Of a stretch of DNA of 64,000 bases, positions 1-8,091 are shown piece after piece. The translations under genes and the position numbers were made by a program. Each line of letters begins with the position of its first letter. Within the stretch, counting starts at the first letter, position 1. The notes below the pieces were generated by a model that worked only from the letters and a program-made list of their open reading frames with translations, made no database searches and had not been told where the DNA came from. The DNA is from Amycolatopsis acidicola. Lineage in GTDB: Bacteria; Actinomycetota; Actinomycetes; Mycobacteriales; Pseudonocardiaceae. Location of the stretch: positions 186,001 through 250,000 of the forward strand of contig NZ_VMNW02000001.1 of NCBI RefSeq assembly GCF_007713735.2. The letters run 5' to 3'.

Positions 1-1232
1 GCGTCGCGGGCCTGCTGCTGATCGCTGTCCTGATCCTGCTCGCCCGCTCGCGCAAGCCGAGCAGCTTCGTCGACGACGCGGTTCTGGAAGCCGTGTACCA
101 CATGTCGAAGGCGACGCCGGACCTGCGCGAAGGCTTCGACGGGGCCTCCGCGGACAGGATCACCTCGCAGCTGCTGGAGCTGCTCAAGTGCGTCGCCGTC
201 GGCATCACGGACCCCGAAGGCGCGCTGGCCTCCTGGGACGGCGAGGCGAACGACCACTACCTCGACCTGACCTCCGCGGTCAGCCTGGCCATCCGCAAGC
301 ACCGCCGCGAGGTCGTCTCGCACGACGACGTGCCGTGCGACCACCGCGGCACCTGCAAGATGAAGACGGCGGTGATCGTCCCGCTGATCGTCGAGGGCGA
401 GATCGAGGCGGTGCTCATCGTCGTCGGCCGCACCCGGGGCAAGCGGCTGGTGCAGATGGCCGACGCGGTCGCCCAGTTCGTCACCACCCAGTTCGAACTG
501 GCCCGCCTCGACGAGTTGAAACTGCAGCTGCAGCAGGCCGAGATCAAGGCGCTGCGCGCGCAGATCTCCCCGCACTTCATCTACAACGCGCTGAACACGA
601 TCTCCTCGCTGATCCGCACCGATCCCGAGGAGGCGCGCGAGCTGCTGCAGGAGTTCGCCGACTTCACCCGCTACTCGTTCCGCACCTCCGGCATGTTCAC
701 CTCGCTCGCCGACGAGCTGCGCAACATCGACCGCTACCTGACCATCGAGCGCGCTCGCTTCGGCGGCAGGCTCGAGGTCCGGCTCAAGATCGCGCCCGAG
801 GTGCTCTCGGTCGTCGTGCCGTTCCTGATCATCCAGCCGCTCGTGGAGAACGCCGTGCAGCACGGGCTGGCGAACAAGCCCACCGGCGGCATGGTCACGG
901 TGACGGCGCAGGACTACGGCACGGAGGCGTTGATCAGCGTCGAGGACGACGGCATCGGGATGGACCCGGCGCGGCTGTCGGACCTGCGCAACTCGCACCG
1001 CACCGGCGCGCACGTCGGGCTCGGCAACATCAACGCGCGGATGCGGCAGCTGTTCGGCGACGAGTACGCGCTGATGGTCGAGACGGCGCCGGGCGCGGGC
1101 ATGAAGGTGACGCTGCGGGTGCCGAAGTTCGCGCCGGGCGTACGCACGGAGCTCCCGGACTACTCGGCCGCGGTGCCGCCGCAGGAGTCGCGCACCAACG
1201 GTTCGCCGGCGCACGCCCGCCGCAGCAGCTGA
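1..1232 (+). CDS. LytS-type sensor histidine kinase, 5' end outside window
   Basis: Membrane sensor kinase of the LytS/YpdA/BtsS class, expected to phosphorylate a LytTR response regulator. The frame is open from base 3, so the start lies upstream. The first visible residues form the end of a membrane helix (GLLLIAVLILLARSRK), followed by a GAF-like region. Next comes the His_kinase segment SPHFIYNALN, whose phospho-acceptor histidine codon is near base 573. The ATPase part carries the N box (VENAVQHG) and G boxes (DDGIGMD, GLGNINARM). The partner regulator is at 2174-3001, after an intervening S49 peptidase. In other bacteria this kinase class often controls carboxylate transporters, which fits the two symporters downstream. 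That target is inference. Confidence 0.9.
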   Translation, partial: VAGLLLIAVLILLARSRKPSSFVDDAVLEAVYHMSKATPDLREGFDGASADRITSQLLELLKCVAVGITDPEGALASWDGEANDHYLDLTSAVSLAIRKHRREVVSHDDVPCDHRGTCKMKTAVIVPLIVEGEIEAVLIVVGRTRGKRLVQMADAVAQFVTTQFELARLDELKLQLQQAEIKALRAQISPHFIYNALNTISSLIRTDPEEARELLQEFADFTRYSFRTSGMFTSLADELRNIDRYLTIERARFGGRLEVRLKIAPEVLSVVVPFLIIQPLVENAVQHGLANKPTGGMVTVTAQDYGTEALISVEDDGIGMDPARLSDLRNSHRTGAHVGLGNINARMRQLFGDEYALMVETAPGAGMKVTLRVPKFAPGVRTELPDYSAAVPPQESRTNGSPAHARRSS

Positions 1233-1273
1233 CCTGACTGCGGTCTCAGCTGGTTCGGCCTAACCTGGCGGCC

Positions 1274-2125
1274 ATGACCAGCCTGACCGACAAAGTGACC
1301 AGCCGGATCCCGCGGATCGGCGAACGGGGCGACCGCAAGGACGTCGTCGCGGTGGTCAAACTGCACGGCGTGATCACGCCGACGCCGTCCCCGCTCGCCC
1401 GTGGCACGATCAACCTCGCCGCCGTGGAGTCCGCGCTGACCAGGGCCTTCGACCACGACCGGCTCCAGGCCGTGGCACTGCTGATCAACTCGCCGGGCGG
1501 GGCGCCGACGCAGTCGGGGCTCGTCGCGGAGCGGATCCGGCAGCTCGCCGCGAAGAAGCCGGGCGTGCCGGTGATCGCGTTCTGCGAGGACCTCGCGGCC
1601 TCCGGCGGCTACTGGCTGGCCTGCGCGGCCGACGAGATCTACGCGCACCGCACCTCGCTGGTCGGCTCGATCGGCGTCGTCAGCGGCGGGTTCGGGTTCA
1701 CCGGCCTGCTCGAACGGTTCGGCATCGAGCGGCGGCTGCACACGGCGGGGGAGAACAAGTCGAGGCTCGACCCGTTCCGCCCGGAGAAGCCCGAGGACGT
1801 CGAGTGGCTGGAGAAGATGCACGGCCAGCTGCACGAACTGTTCGTGGACTGGGTGCAGGAGCGGCGCGGCGGCAAGCTGACCGACGGCGAGAACCTCTTC
1901 ACCGGCGACGTCTGGCTCGGCGCCAAGGCGCTCGAGCTGGGCTTGGTCGACGGGCTCGGCAACCTCCGCGAGGTGATCGCCGAACGTTACCCGGACGCCG
2001 AAATCACCGTCGCGGAGCCGAAGAAGCCCTTGCTGGCGCGGCTCGGCCTCGGTGCGCCCGCGGCCGCGAGCGCCCTGCTCGACGCGGTGTCCCAGCGCGC
2101 GGCCTGGTCGAGGTTCGGGTTGTAA
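1274..2125 (+). CDS. S49-family signal peptide peptidase-like serine protease
   Basis: A 283-residue protein of the SppA/SohB S49 family, Ser/Lys-dyad proteases that degrade membrane-embedded peptides. It has the LINSPGG motif (about residue 70), the nucleophile region AASGGYW with Ser110, and Lys162 in ENKSR. The 52-residue gap between Ser and Lys matches the short archaeal-type SppA arrangement, so one catalytic domain is present rather than the E. coli tandem. No clear N-terminal membrane helix is visible, so it may be cytoplasmic or peripheral. It sits between a LytS kinase and a LytTR regulator on the same strand, possibly co-transcribed. ATG 1274 is the first start in frame after the kinase stop. 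Confidence 0.88.
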   Translation: MTSLTDKVTSRIPRIGERGDRKDVVAVVKLHGVITPTPSPLARGTINLAAVESALTRAFDHDRLQAVALLINSPGGAPTQSGLVAERIRQLAAKKPGVPVIAFCEDLAASGGYWLACAADEIYAHRTSLVGSIGVVSGGFGFTGLLERFGIERRLHTAGENKSRLDPFRPEKPEDVEWLEKMHGQLHELFVDWVQERRGGKLTDGENLFTGDVWLGAKALELGLVDGLGNLREVIAERYPDAEITVAEPKKPLLARLGLGAPAAASALLDAVSQRAAWSRFGL

Positions 2126-2173
2126 TGTGATCGCCCGAGCGCGGTATGGACACCGACCTCCGCCCTAGGCAGG

Positions 2174-3001
2174 ATGCGAATCACTGTGAGTGCGCAAAAT
2201 GACACCCGACGGCTGCTCGTTCTCGCGGTGGACGACGAGCCGCACGGGCTGAGCCTGCTCGTCGAGAGCTTGCAGAACAACCCCCACATCGGCCGCGTGT
2301 TCACCGCGGTCGACGCGTCGGAAGCGCTGCGGCTGCTGGCCTCCGACGATCCGCAGCTGCTCGAGCGCAAGGATCGCGGGCTGCCCGCGATCGACGCGGT
2401 CTTCGCCGATCTGCAGATGCCCGGCCTGTCCGGGATGGAGATGGCGCGCGTGTTCTCCGCGCTGAACCCGGCGCCGGTGCTGGTGTTCGTCACCGGGCAC
2501 GCGTCGGAGGCGGTGAACGCGTTCGACCTCGGCGCGGTGGACTACCTGCTCAAGCCCTGCAACCAGAACAGGCTGGACAGGGCGGTGGAGCGGGTGCTGG
2601 ACAAGCTGCGCTCCACGCCGGCGCCGAGCGGCGAAAGCCCCGCGGCCCCGGCGAAACCGGACGACGACGAGGTCATCCCGGTCGAGCTCGCGGGCACCAC
2701 GAAACTCGTCCCGCGCTCCAGCGTGCGGTGGGTCGAGGCGCAGGGCGACTACGCGCGGCTGTTCACCACGGACGGCAACAGCCACCTGGTCCGCATCCCG
2801 TTGACCCAGCTCGAAGAGCGCTGGGAGAAGGCGGGTTTCGTGCGCATCCACCGCTCGTTCCTGGTGGCGCTGAACTTGATCACCGAACTGCGCATGGGCC
2901 AGGGCGGTTACCAGGTGGTGATCGGCAACGACGAGAAGCTGCTGCCGGTCTCGCGGCGGCACACCCGTGAGCTGAAGGACCGGCTGACCGGCGGCCGATG
3001 A
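2174..3001 (+). CDS. LytTR-family response regulator
   Basis: A 275-residue regulator with an N-terminal receiver domain (about 14-140) and a C-terminal LytTR DNA-binding domain (about 165-270). Visible receiver residues are the acidic pair DDE at 20-22, the phospho-acceptor Asp79 in FADLQMPG and the conserved Lys127 in LLKP. The LytTR part has the typical RIHRSFLV segment. It is the likely partner of the LytS kinase at the window's left edge. The next gene starts at an ATGA overlap, so a small membrane protein and probably the symporter beyond are coupled to it. A GTG at 2186 is an alternative start. Confidence 0.92.
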   Translation: MRITVSAQNDTRRLLVLAVDDEPHGLSLLVESLQNNPHIGRVFTAVDASEALRLLASDDPQLLERKDRGLPAIDAVFADLQMPGLSGMEMARVFSALNPAPVLVFVTGHASEAVNAFDLGAVDYLLKPCNQNRLDRAVERVLDKLRSTPAPSGESPAAPAKPDDDEVIPVELAGTTKLVPRSSVRWVEAQGDYARLFTTDGNSHLVRIPLTQLEERWEKAGFVRIHRSFLVALNLITELRMGQGGYQVVIGNDEKLLPVSRRHTRELKDRLTGGR

Positions 3002-3504
3002 ACGACGACTACCTCCGCCGCGTGGAGGGGGTCCGGGAGCCGGACCCCACCCTCGGCAAGAACTACGCGCCGCACGAGCCGGCCATCGTCGAGCGGGTGC
3101 CCGCCGCGCCTGAGGAGGAGGCGAAGGCAGAGCCCGCCGCGAAGCCGCCGAAGCGGCAACGCGTGGTGCTGGCCGACCCGCGCTCGAAGAACGCGCCGAC
3201 GTTGCGCGCGCGGGTGGAGCTCGAGGAGCAGACGTCGTGGGGCACGCTGCTGATCAACGACCTGGTGAAGCGCCAACTGCGCACCGGGTTCATGCTCGCG
3301 GGGATCGTGCTCGTCGTACTCGGCGCGTTCCCGCTGGCCTTCTACCTGTCCCCGGGTTTCGCCGGGCTGCGGGTGATCGGGGTGCCGCTGGCGTGGCTGC
3401 TGCTCGGAATTCTGCCGTTCCCGCTGTTGCTCGTCACCGGTTTGGTCTACAACAGGCTTGCGGAGCGTCACGAGCGTGACTTCGTGGACATGATCGAAAG
3501 TTAA
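2998..3504 (+). CDS. Small two-helix membrane protein preceding the symporter
   Basis: A 168-residue protein starting at an ATGA overlap with the response regulator. Residues 1-90 are charged, Pro/Ala-rich and presumably cytoplasmic. Two hydrophobic segments follow near 98-122 and 126-148, then a charged tail (AERHERDFVDMIE). The topology resembles DUF485/YjcH-type small partners of acetate symporters, and a true DUF485 protein precedes the second symporter at 5676. I infer an accessory subunit of the symporter at 3620, but I see no diagnostic motif and cannot assign a Pfam family with certainty. Confidence 0.72.
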   Translation: MNDDYLRRVEGVREPDPTLGKNYAPHEPAIVERVPAAPEEEAKAEPAAKPPKRQRVVLADPRSKNAPTLRARVELEEQTSWGTLLINDLVKRQLRTGFMLAGIVLVVLGAFPLAFYLSPGFAGLRVIGVPLAWLLLGILPFPLLLVTGLVYNRLAERHERDFVDMIES

Positions 3505-3520
3505 GGCTGCAGCGCCGATG

Positions 3521-3612
3521 GTTACCAATCCGACCGGCAGTCACGGCTATCGACTCGCGCAGGTCGGCTGCCGGTCGAGCGGGTCGGCCTGCTTTAGGTC
3601 GGATTGGTAACT
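3521..3612. promoter_or_regulatory. Nested inverted repeats upstream of the first symporter
   Basis: A perfect 15-bp inverted repeat lies in this gap: GTTACCAATCCGACC at 3521-3535 and its reverse complement at 3598-3612, ending 7 bases before the symporter GTG. A second perfect 9-bp repeat is nested inside it: GACCGGCAG at 3532-3540 and CTGCCGGTC at 3568-3576. It could be a looped two-site operator or a structured leader RNA that controls translation start. It is not the direct-repeat layout typical of LytTR regulators. Confidence 0.6.
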
Positions 3613-3619
3613 TCCCCCT

Positions 3620-5404
3620 GTGGAAATGAACCCGTGGGTACTGACCGGCATCGTGCTGGTCGCCGCGCTGACCTTTTACCTGGGTCATCGCTCGTCCCGG
3701 TTCGCCAACTCCACGCACGACTTCCTCGTCGCGCGGCGGACTGTCCGCTCGCGCCGCAACGCCGCCGCCATCTCCGGTGAATACCTTTCCGCCGCGTCGT
3801 TCCTCGGCGTCGCCGGGATCGTGTTGAAGGAGGGCGCGGACGGGCTCTGGTACCCGATCGGCTTCACGGCGGGCTACCTCGCGCTGATGCTGTTCGTCGC
3901 CGCGCCGCTGCGCCGCTCGGGCGCGTATACGCTGCCGGACTTCCTCGAAGCGCGCCTCGGTTCGGTCGCGCTTCGCCGCTGTGCCACGGCTTTCGTGGTG
4001 TTGATCGGGATCATGTACCTCGTTCCGCAGCTGCAGGGCGCCGGGCTCGCGCTGCACACGGTGCTGCCCGGCGTGCCGCTGTGGGTCGGCGCGCTCGCGG
4101 TCACCGTGCTCGTGGCGGGCAACGTGCTCGCCGGCGGGATGCGCGCGATCACGGTGGTCCAGGCCTTCCAGTACTGGCTCAAACTGTTCGCGATCGCGGT
4201 GCCCGCGTTCGTGTTGTGCGCGGTTTTCGTTGTGGGGCAACACTCCAGCCCCAGTGGGGCGCTCGGCGACGCCGCGCCACCGGTGTTCTCCCAGGACACC
4301 ACGGTCGCCGTGCAGACCGACGTCGGGCTGCGGGTCGACGTGGTCACCCCGGTGCGGATCAAGGATCCCGGCGCGACCACCGAGCGGACGGTGGTCTGGG
4401 CCAAGGGCGCCACCGAGCAGGTCGCCAAGGACACCCAGCTGAAGTTCGCCGCGGGCACCCCGGTTCCGGTGGTCGAGGACGCGGTCGCGAACAACTCCGA
4501 CTGGCTGCGGCCCGGTTCCGGCGGGCTCGGCGACCTGCTGCAGACGTACTCCCTGATCCTCGCGACCTTCCTCGGCACGATGGGCCTGCCGCACGTGCTG
4601 GTCCGCTTCTACACCAACCCCGACGGCAAGGCCGCCCGGCGCACCGCGGTGCACGTCCTGTTGCTGCTCGGACTGTTCTACCTGTTCCCGACACTGCTCG
4701 GGGTGATCTCGCGGATGTACGTGCCGGAGCTGCTCGTGACCGGGCAGACCGACGCGGCGGTGCTGCGGCTACCGCAGTCCGTGTTGCCCGGCGTCGCGGG
4801 CGAAGTGCTGACAGCGGTGGTGATGGCCGGTGCTTTCGCCGCGTTCCTGTCGACGTCTTCGGGGCTGCTGGTGAGTGTCGCCGGGGTGGTCTCGACCGAC
4901 CTGTTCAAGGGCCGGGTACCGGATTTCCGTTGGGCCACCGGCATTGTCGCCGTGATCCCGGCGGTGCTGGCGCTGACGATGCGGCCCACCGACCTGTCGC
5001 TGAGCGTCGGGATGTCGTTCGCGCTGGCGGCTTCGACGTTCTCCCCGTTGCTGGTGCTGGGCATCTGGTGGCGGCGGCTGACCTGGCCGGGCGCGATGGC
5101 CGGGATGATCGTCGGCGGCGGGCTGGTGATCGCCGCGATCGTGCTGAACACGGTGAGCGGTTACACCGGAAACTGGGCGCCGTGGCTCGCGGATCAGCCG
5201 GCGCTGCTCACCGTGCCCGCCGCGTTCCTGGTGACCGTGCTGGTCAGCCTGGCGACGAAGGACGGCACGCCCGCGGACGTCAACGCCGTGATGCTGCGGC
5301 TGCACGCGCCGGACCCGCTGGGCTTCATGCGCGACCGCGCGGTGGCGCGGTTCGGCCAGGTGCAGAACAAGGAGCGCACCGGCAAGGGCAGGCACCGCAA
5401 GTAG
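3620..5404 (+). CDS. Sodium:solute symporter, acetate/monocarboxylate type
   Basis: A 594-residue member of the sodium:solute symporter family, close to ActP/MctC-type cation-acetate symporters, with about 13 membrane segments. Family signatures seen are ISGEYLSAASFLG (about 51-63) and GTMGLPHVLVRFYT (about 319-332). An unusual hydrophilic insertion of roughly 100 residues (about 207-305) precedes the second signature and is absent from the paralogue at 6023; it is predicted to be extracytoplasmic. GTG 3620 or ATG 3626 could start it, with only a weak ribosome-binding site, and an inverted repeat ends just upstream. The substrate is likely a short-chain carboxylate, inferred from family and neighbours. 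Confidence 0.9.
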   Translation: MEMNPWVLTGIVLVAALTFYLGHRSSRFANSTHDFLVARRTVRSRRNAAAISGEYLSAASFLGVAGIVLKEGADGLWYPIGFTAGYLALMLFVAAPLRRSGAYTLPDFLEARLGSVALRRCATAFVVLIGIMYLVPQLQGAGLALHTVLPGVPLWVGALAVTVLVAGNVLAGGMRAITVVQAFQYWLKLFAIAVPAFVLCAVFVVGQHSSPSGALGDAAPPVFSQDTTVAVQTDVGLRVDVVTPVRIKDPGATTERTVVWAKGATEQVAKDTQLKFAAGTPVPVVEDAVANNSDWLRPGSGGLGDLLQTYSLILATFLGTMGLPHVLVRFYTNPDGKAARRTAVHVLLLLGLFYLFPTLLGVISRMYVPELLVTGQTDAAVLRLPQSVLPGVAGEVLTAVVMAGAFAAFLSTSSGLLVSVAGVVSTDLFKGRVPDFRWATGIVAVIPAVLALTMRPTDLSLSVGMSFALAASTFSPLLVLGIWWRRLTWPGAMAGMIVGGGLVIAAIVLNTVSGYTGNWAPWLADQPALLTVPAAFLVTVLVSLATKDGTPADVNAVMLRLHAPDPLGFMRDRAVARFGQVQNKERTGKGRHRK

Positions 5405-5675
5405 CGGGCCGTCAGCGCTGGAGCCCGATCAAGCACTTGATGTCTGGTTCACCCGGATGGCGGTGTCTTGGTGCGCCATTGAATCTCGTTTGACCTTTGC
5501 TGACTCAGTGCTACCAGAAATTTGGACATTATTGTCCGAAAGGGATAGAAATCGGCTCTACGGACAGTAAAGTAACTCACTCGAAAGGATTAACAACTTA
5601 CCTGGCCTTTAAGGGCAAGATCTACCGCAGCCGTCGACCGGAAGAGGTAGTGATCATGTACAGGGAGGTCGTCCC
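5405..5675 (+). promoter_or_regulatory. AT-rich structured leader of the DUF485-symporter operon
   Basis: No convincing gene lies in these 271 bases. From about 5485 to 5620 the composition drops to well under 50% G+C against about 70% around it. Palindromes are ATCAAGCACTTGAT (5428-5441) and GGACATTATTGTCC (5524-5537), and TGTCCG (5533-5538) can pair with CGGACA (5561-5566). A single ACAGTAAAG at 5564-5572 resembles one half of a LytTR direct-repeat site, but a good second half is not seen. The DUF485 gene has the ribosome-binding site AGGGAGG near 5662. Confidence 0.5.
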
Positions 5676-6026
5676 GTGAGTACCACCGACCAGGGCCTCA
5701 GCGATGGGACAGGCCCGGGCAGCGACTGGAAACAGGTCCAGGACAGTCCGGAGTTCCGGCAGCTGCGCCACCGGCTCCGCTCGTTCGTCTTCCCGATGAC
5801 GGTGCTCTTCCTCGCCTGGTATCTCGTCTACGTCCTGCTCGCCGCCTACGCGCACGACTTCATGTCCACGAAGCTGGTCGGCAACTTCAACGTCGGCCTG
5901 CTGATCGGCCTGCTGCAGTTCGTCTCGACGTTCGTCATCACCGGTGTCTACGTCCGTTACGCGAACCGGAAGCTCGACCCGGTCGCCGACGAAATCCGCG
6001 ACGGCATCGAAGGGGGCGCCGCGTGA
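5676..6026 (+). CDS. DUF485 small membrane protein (symporter partner)
   Basis: A 116-residue DUF485-family protein, the type represented by YjcH beside ActP and by MctB beside MctC in corynebacteria. It has an N-terminal polar region, then two membrane helices near residues 43-64 and 74-98 separated by a short charged loop, with the family-typical pattern FPMTVLFLAWYLVYVLLA. GTG 5676 has a good ribosome-binding site (AGGGAGG). The stop overlaps the GTG of the symporter by 4 bases (GTGA), so the two are translationally coupled. Its likely role is an accessory subunit for monocarboxylate uptake. Confidence 0.9.
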   Translation: MSTTDQGLSDGTGPGSDWKQVQDSPEFRQLRHRLRSFVFPMTVLFLAWYLVYVLLAAYAHDFMSTKLVGNFNVGLLIGLLQFVSTFVITGVYVRYANRKLDPVADEIRDGIEGGAA

Positions 6027-7639
6027 GGAACCTCGCCGCGAGCGTCGAGGGCAGCAACCCGACGCTCAACATCATCATCTTCGCGCTCTTCGTCGCGATC
6101 ACGCTGGTGATCGTGTTCTGGGCCAGCCGCAACACCAAGACGGCCTCGGACTACTACGCCGCGGGCCGCGCGTTCACCGGGCCGCAGAACGGCATCGCGA
6201 TCTCCGGTGACTACCTGTCCGCCGCGTCGTTCCTCGGCATCGCCGGTGCCATCGCGGTCAACGGCTACGACGGGTTCCTCTACTCCATCGGGTTCCTGGT
6301 GGCGTGGCTGGTCGCGTTGCTGCTGGTCGCGGAACTGCTGCGCAACACCGGCAAGTTCACGATGGGCGACGTGCTGGCGTTCCGGATGAAGCAGCGCCCG
6401 GTGCGAGCCGCGGCAGCGGTCTCCACGCTGATCGTTTCGTTCTTCTACCTGCTCGCGCAGATGACCGGCGCCGGCGGGCTGGTGAACCTGCTGCTGGGTG
6501 TCCAGGGCAACGTCGGGCAGGACGTCGTGATCGCCGTCGTCGGCGTGATCATGGTGCTGTACGTCCTGATCGGCGGGATGAAGGGCACCACGTGGGTGCA
6601 GATCATCAAGGCCGGGCTGCTGATCATCGGCGCGCTCGCGATGACGATCTGGGTGCTCGCGAAGTACGGGTTCAACTTCTCCAGCCTGCTGCAGGCGGCC
6701 GTGGACAAGGCGGGTGGCGGCGCCAAGGGCGAGGCGCTGCTCGACCCCGGCAAGCAGTACGGCAAGACGGGCACGAGCAAGCTGGACTTCCTGTCGCTGG
6801 GCATCGCGCTGGTGCTCGGCACGGCGGGCCTGCCGCACGTGCTGATGCGCTTCTACACGGTGCCCACCGCGCGTGACGCGCGGAAGTCCGTGGTGTGGGC
6901 GATCGGGCTGATCGGCGTCTTCTACCTGTTCACCCTGGTGCTGGGCTACGGCGCGGGTGCGCTGGTCGGCGCGGAAAAGATCAGCAAGGCGCCGGGCACG
7001 ACGAACTCCGCCGCCCCGCTCCTCGCGCTCGAACTCGGCGGGCCGGTGCTGCTCGGGTTCATCGCGGCGGTCGCGTTCGCGACGATCCTCGCGGTGGTCG
7101 CCGGGCTGACGATCACGGCTTCGGCCTCCTTCGCGCACGACGTGTACGCGAACGTGATCAAGAAGGGCAAGGTCGACAGCAAACAGTCCGAGGTGCGGGT
7201 CGCCCGGATCACGGCACTGGTGATCGGCGCGATCGCGATCGTCGGCGGCATCCTCGCCAAGAGCCAGAACGTCGCCTTCCTGGTGGCGCTTGCGTTCGCG
7301 GTGGCCGCCTCGGCGAACCTGCCGACGCTGCTGTACTCGCTGTTCTGGAAACGGTTCAACACCAGGGGCGCGCTGTTCAGCATCTACGGCGGGCTGATCG
7401 TCACCATCGTGCTGATCGTGTTCTCGCCCGCGGTGTCCGGCGAATCCACGTCGATGATCAAGGGTGCGGACTTCGCCTGGTTCCCGTTGTCGAACCCGGG
7501 CCTGGTGTCCATTCCGCTCTCGTTCTTCCTCGGCTGGCTCGGCACCGTGCTGTCCAAGGAGAGCAACGAAGACAAGTACGCGGAGATGGAGGTGCGCGCG
7601 CTCACCGGCGCCCACGCCGAGAAGGCCACCGCGCACTGA
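6023..7639 (+). CDS. Cation acetate/monocarboxylate symporter (ActP/MctC-like)
   Basis: A 538-residue sodium:solute symporter with about 13 membrane helices. Family motifs are ISGDYLSAASFLGIAGAI (about 57-74) and LGTAGLPHVLMRFYT. The length and its coupling to a DUF485 gene match ActP/MctC systems that import acetate, propionate or pyruvate. It lacks the large hydrophilic insertion seen in the symporter at 3620, so the two are distinct paralogues rather than a recent duplication. A strong rho-independent terminator follows 20 bases after the stop. Control by the LytS/LytTR pair is plausible but not shown. Confidence 0.92.
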   Translation: MRNLAASVEGSNPTLNIIIFALFVAITLVIVFWASRNTKTASDYYAAGRAFTGPQNGIAISGDYLSAASFLGIAGAIAVNGYDGFLYSIGFLVAWLVALLLVAELLRNTGKFTMGDVLAFRMKQRPVRAAAAVSTLIVSFFYLLAQMTGAGGLVNLLLGVQGNVGQDVVIAVVGVIMVLYVLIGGMKGTTWVQIIKAGLLIIGALAMTIWVLAKYGFNFSSLLQAAVDKAGGGAKGEALLDPGKQYGKTGTSKLDFLSLGIALVLGTAGLPHVLMRFYTVPTARDARKSVVWAIGLIGVFYLFTLVLGYGAGALVGAEKISKAPGTTNSAAPLLALELGGPVLLGFIAAVAFATILAVVAGLTITASASFAHDVYANVIKKGKVDSKQSEVRVARITALVIGAIAIVGGILAKSQNVAFLVALAFAVAASANLPTLLYSLFWKRFNTRGALFSIYGGLIVTIVLIVFSPAVSGESTSMIKGADFAWFPLSNPGLVSIPLSFFLGWLGTVLSKESNEDKYAEMEVRALTGAHAEKATAH

Positions 7640-7659
7640 CGCTTTCCCAGTGAACGCCC

Positions 7660-7699
7660 CAGTGAAGGCCACCGTCCGGCTGGACGGTGGCCTTCACTG
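7660..7699 (+). terminator. Strong hairpin terminator after the symporter operon
   Basis: Perfect 18-bp arms (CAGTGAAGGCCACCGTCC at 7660-7677 and its complement at 7682-7699) surround a 4-base loop. It lies 20 bases after the symporter stop and before the rhodanese start at 7735. There is no long T tract, which is usual in actinobacteria. Confidence 0.8.
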
Positions 7700-7734
7700 C
7701 ATCTCATGTGCAGCAAACGGGGTCGCGTGCGACG

Positions 7735-8091
7735 ATGTCGGACGTGAATCCCGCTGAACTTCCCACCGTGTCGGTCACCGAACTGCCGTCAGGCGAACTG
7801 ACGCTGCTCGACGTGCGGGAGGACGACGAGTGGGCCGCCGGGCACGCGCCGGGAGCGGTGCACATCCCGCTCGGTGAGCTGCCCGGCCGCGTCGAGGAGC
7901 TCGCGAAGCTGCCCGACGACAAGCCGATCTACGTCGTCTGCCGCAGCGGCGGCCGGTCCGCTCGCGCCACCGCCTGGCTGAACGCCAGCGGCTGGGAGGC
8001 CGTGAACGTGGCAGGCGGAATGAAGTCCTGGCACACCGAGGGCCGCCCGGTCGAGGGCGATCACGACGGCGTGCCCCCGGAAATCCTGTAG
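7735..8091 (+). CDS. Single-domain rhodanese-like sulfurtransferase
   Basis: A 118-residue rhodanese domain. Seen: LLDVREDDEW near the N terminus, GHAPGAVHIPLG, and the active-site loop CRSGGRSARA with the catalytic cysteine, followed by VAGGMKSWHTEG. The family carries a persulfide on the loop cysteine and transfers sulfur or detoxifies cyanide; the donor and acceptor here are unknown. ATG 7735 is chosen over an upstream in-frame GTG at 7687 because the latter lies within the terminator arm. The stop TAG abuts the ATG of the next gene. Confidence 0.9.
   Translation: MSDVNPAELPTVSVTELPSGELTLLDVREDDEWAAGHAPGAVHIPLGELPGRVEELAKLPDDKPIYVVCRSGGRSARATAWLNASGWEAVNVAGGMKSWHTEGRPVEGDHDGVPPEIL

Noticed and set aside
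5564..5604. LytTR direct-repeat site upstream of the DUF485 gene
   Set aside because: One half (ACAGTAAAG) is good, but the position one period downstream matches only 4 or 5 of 9 bases, too weak to call.
5497..5679. 60-codon frame (TTG start) in the AT-rich leader
   Set aside because: Codon use is unlike the genome, there is no ribosome-binding site, and it overlaps the real DUF485 start.
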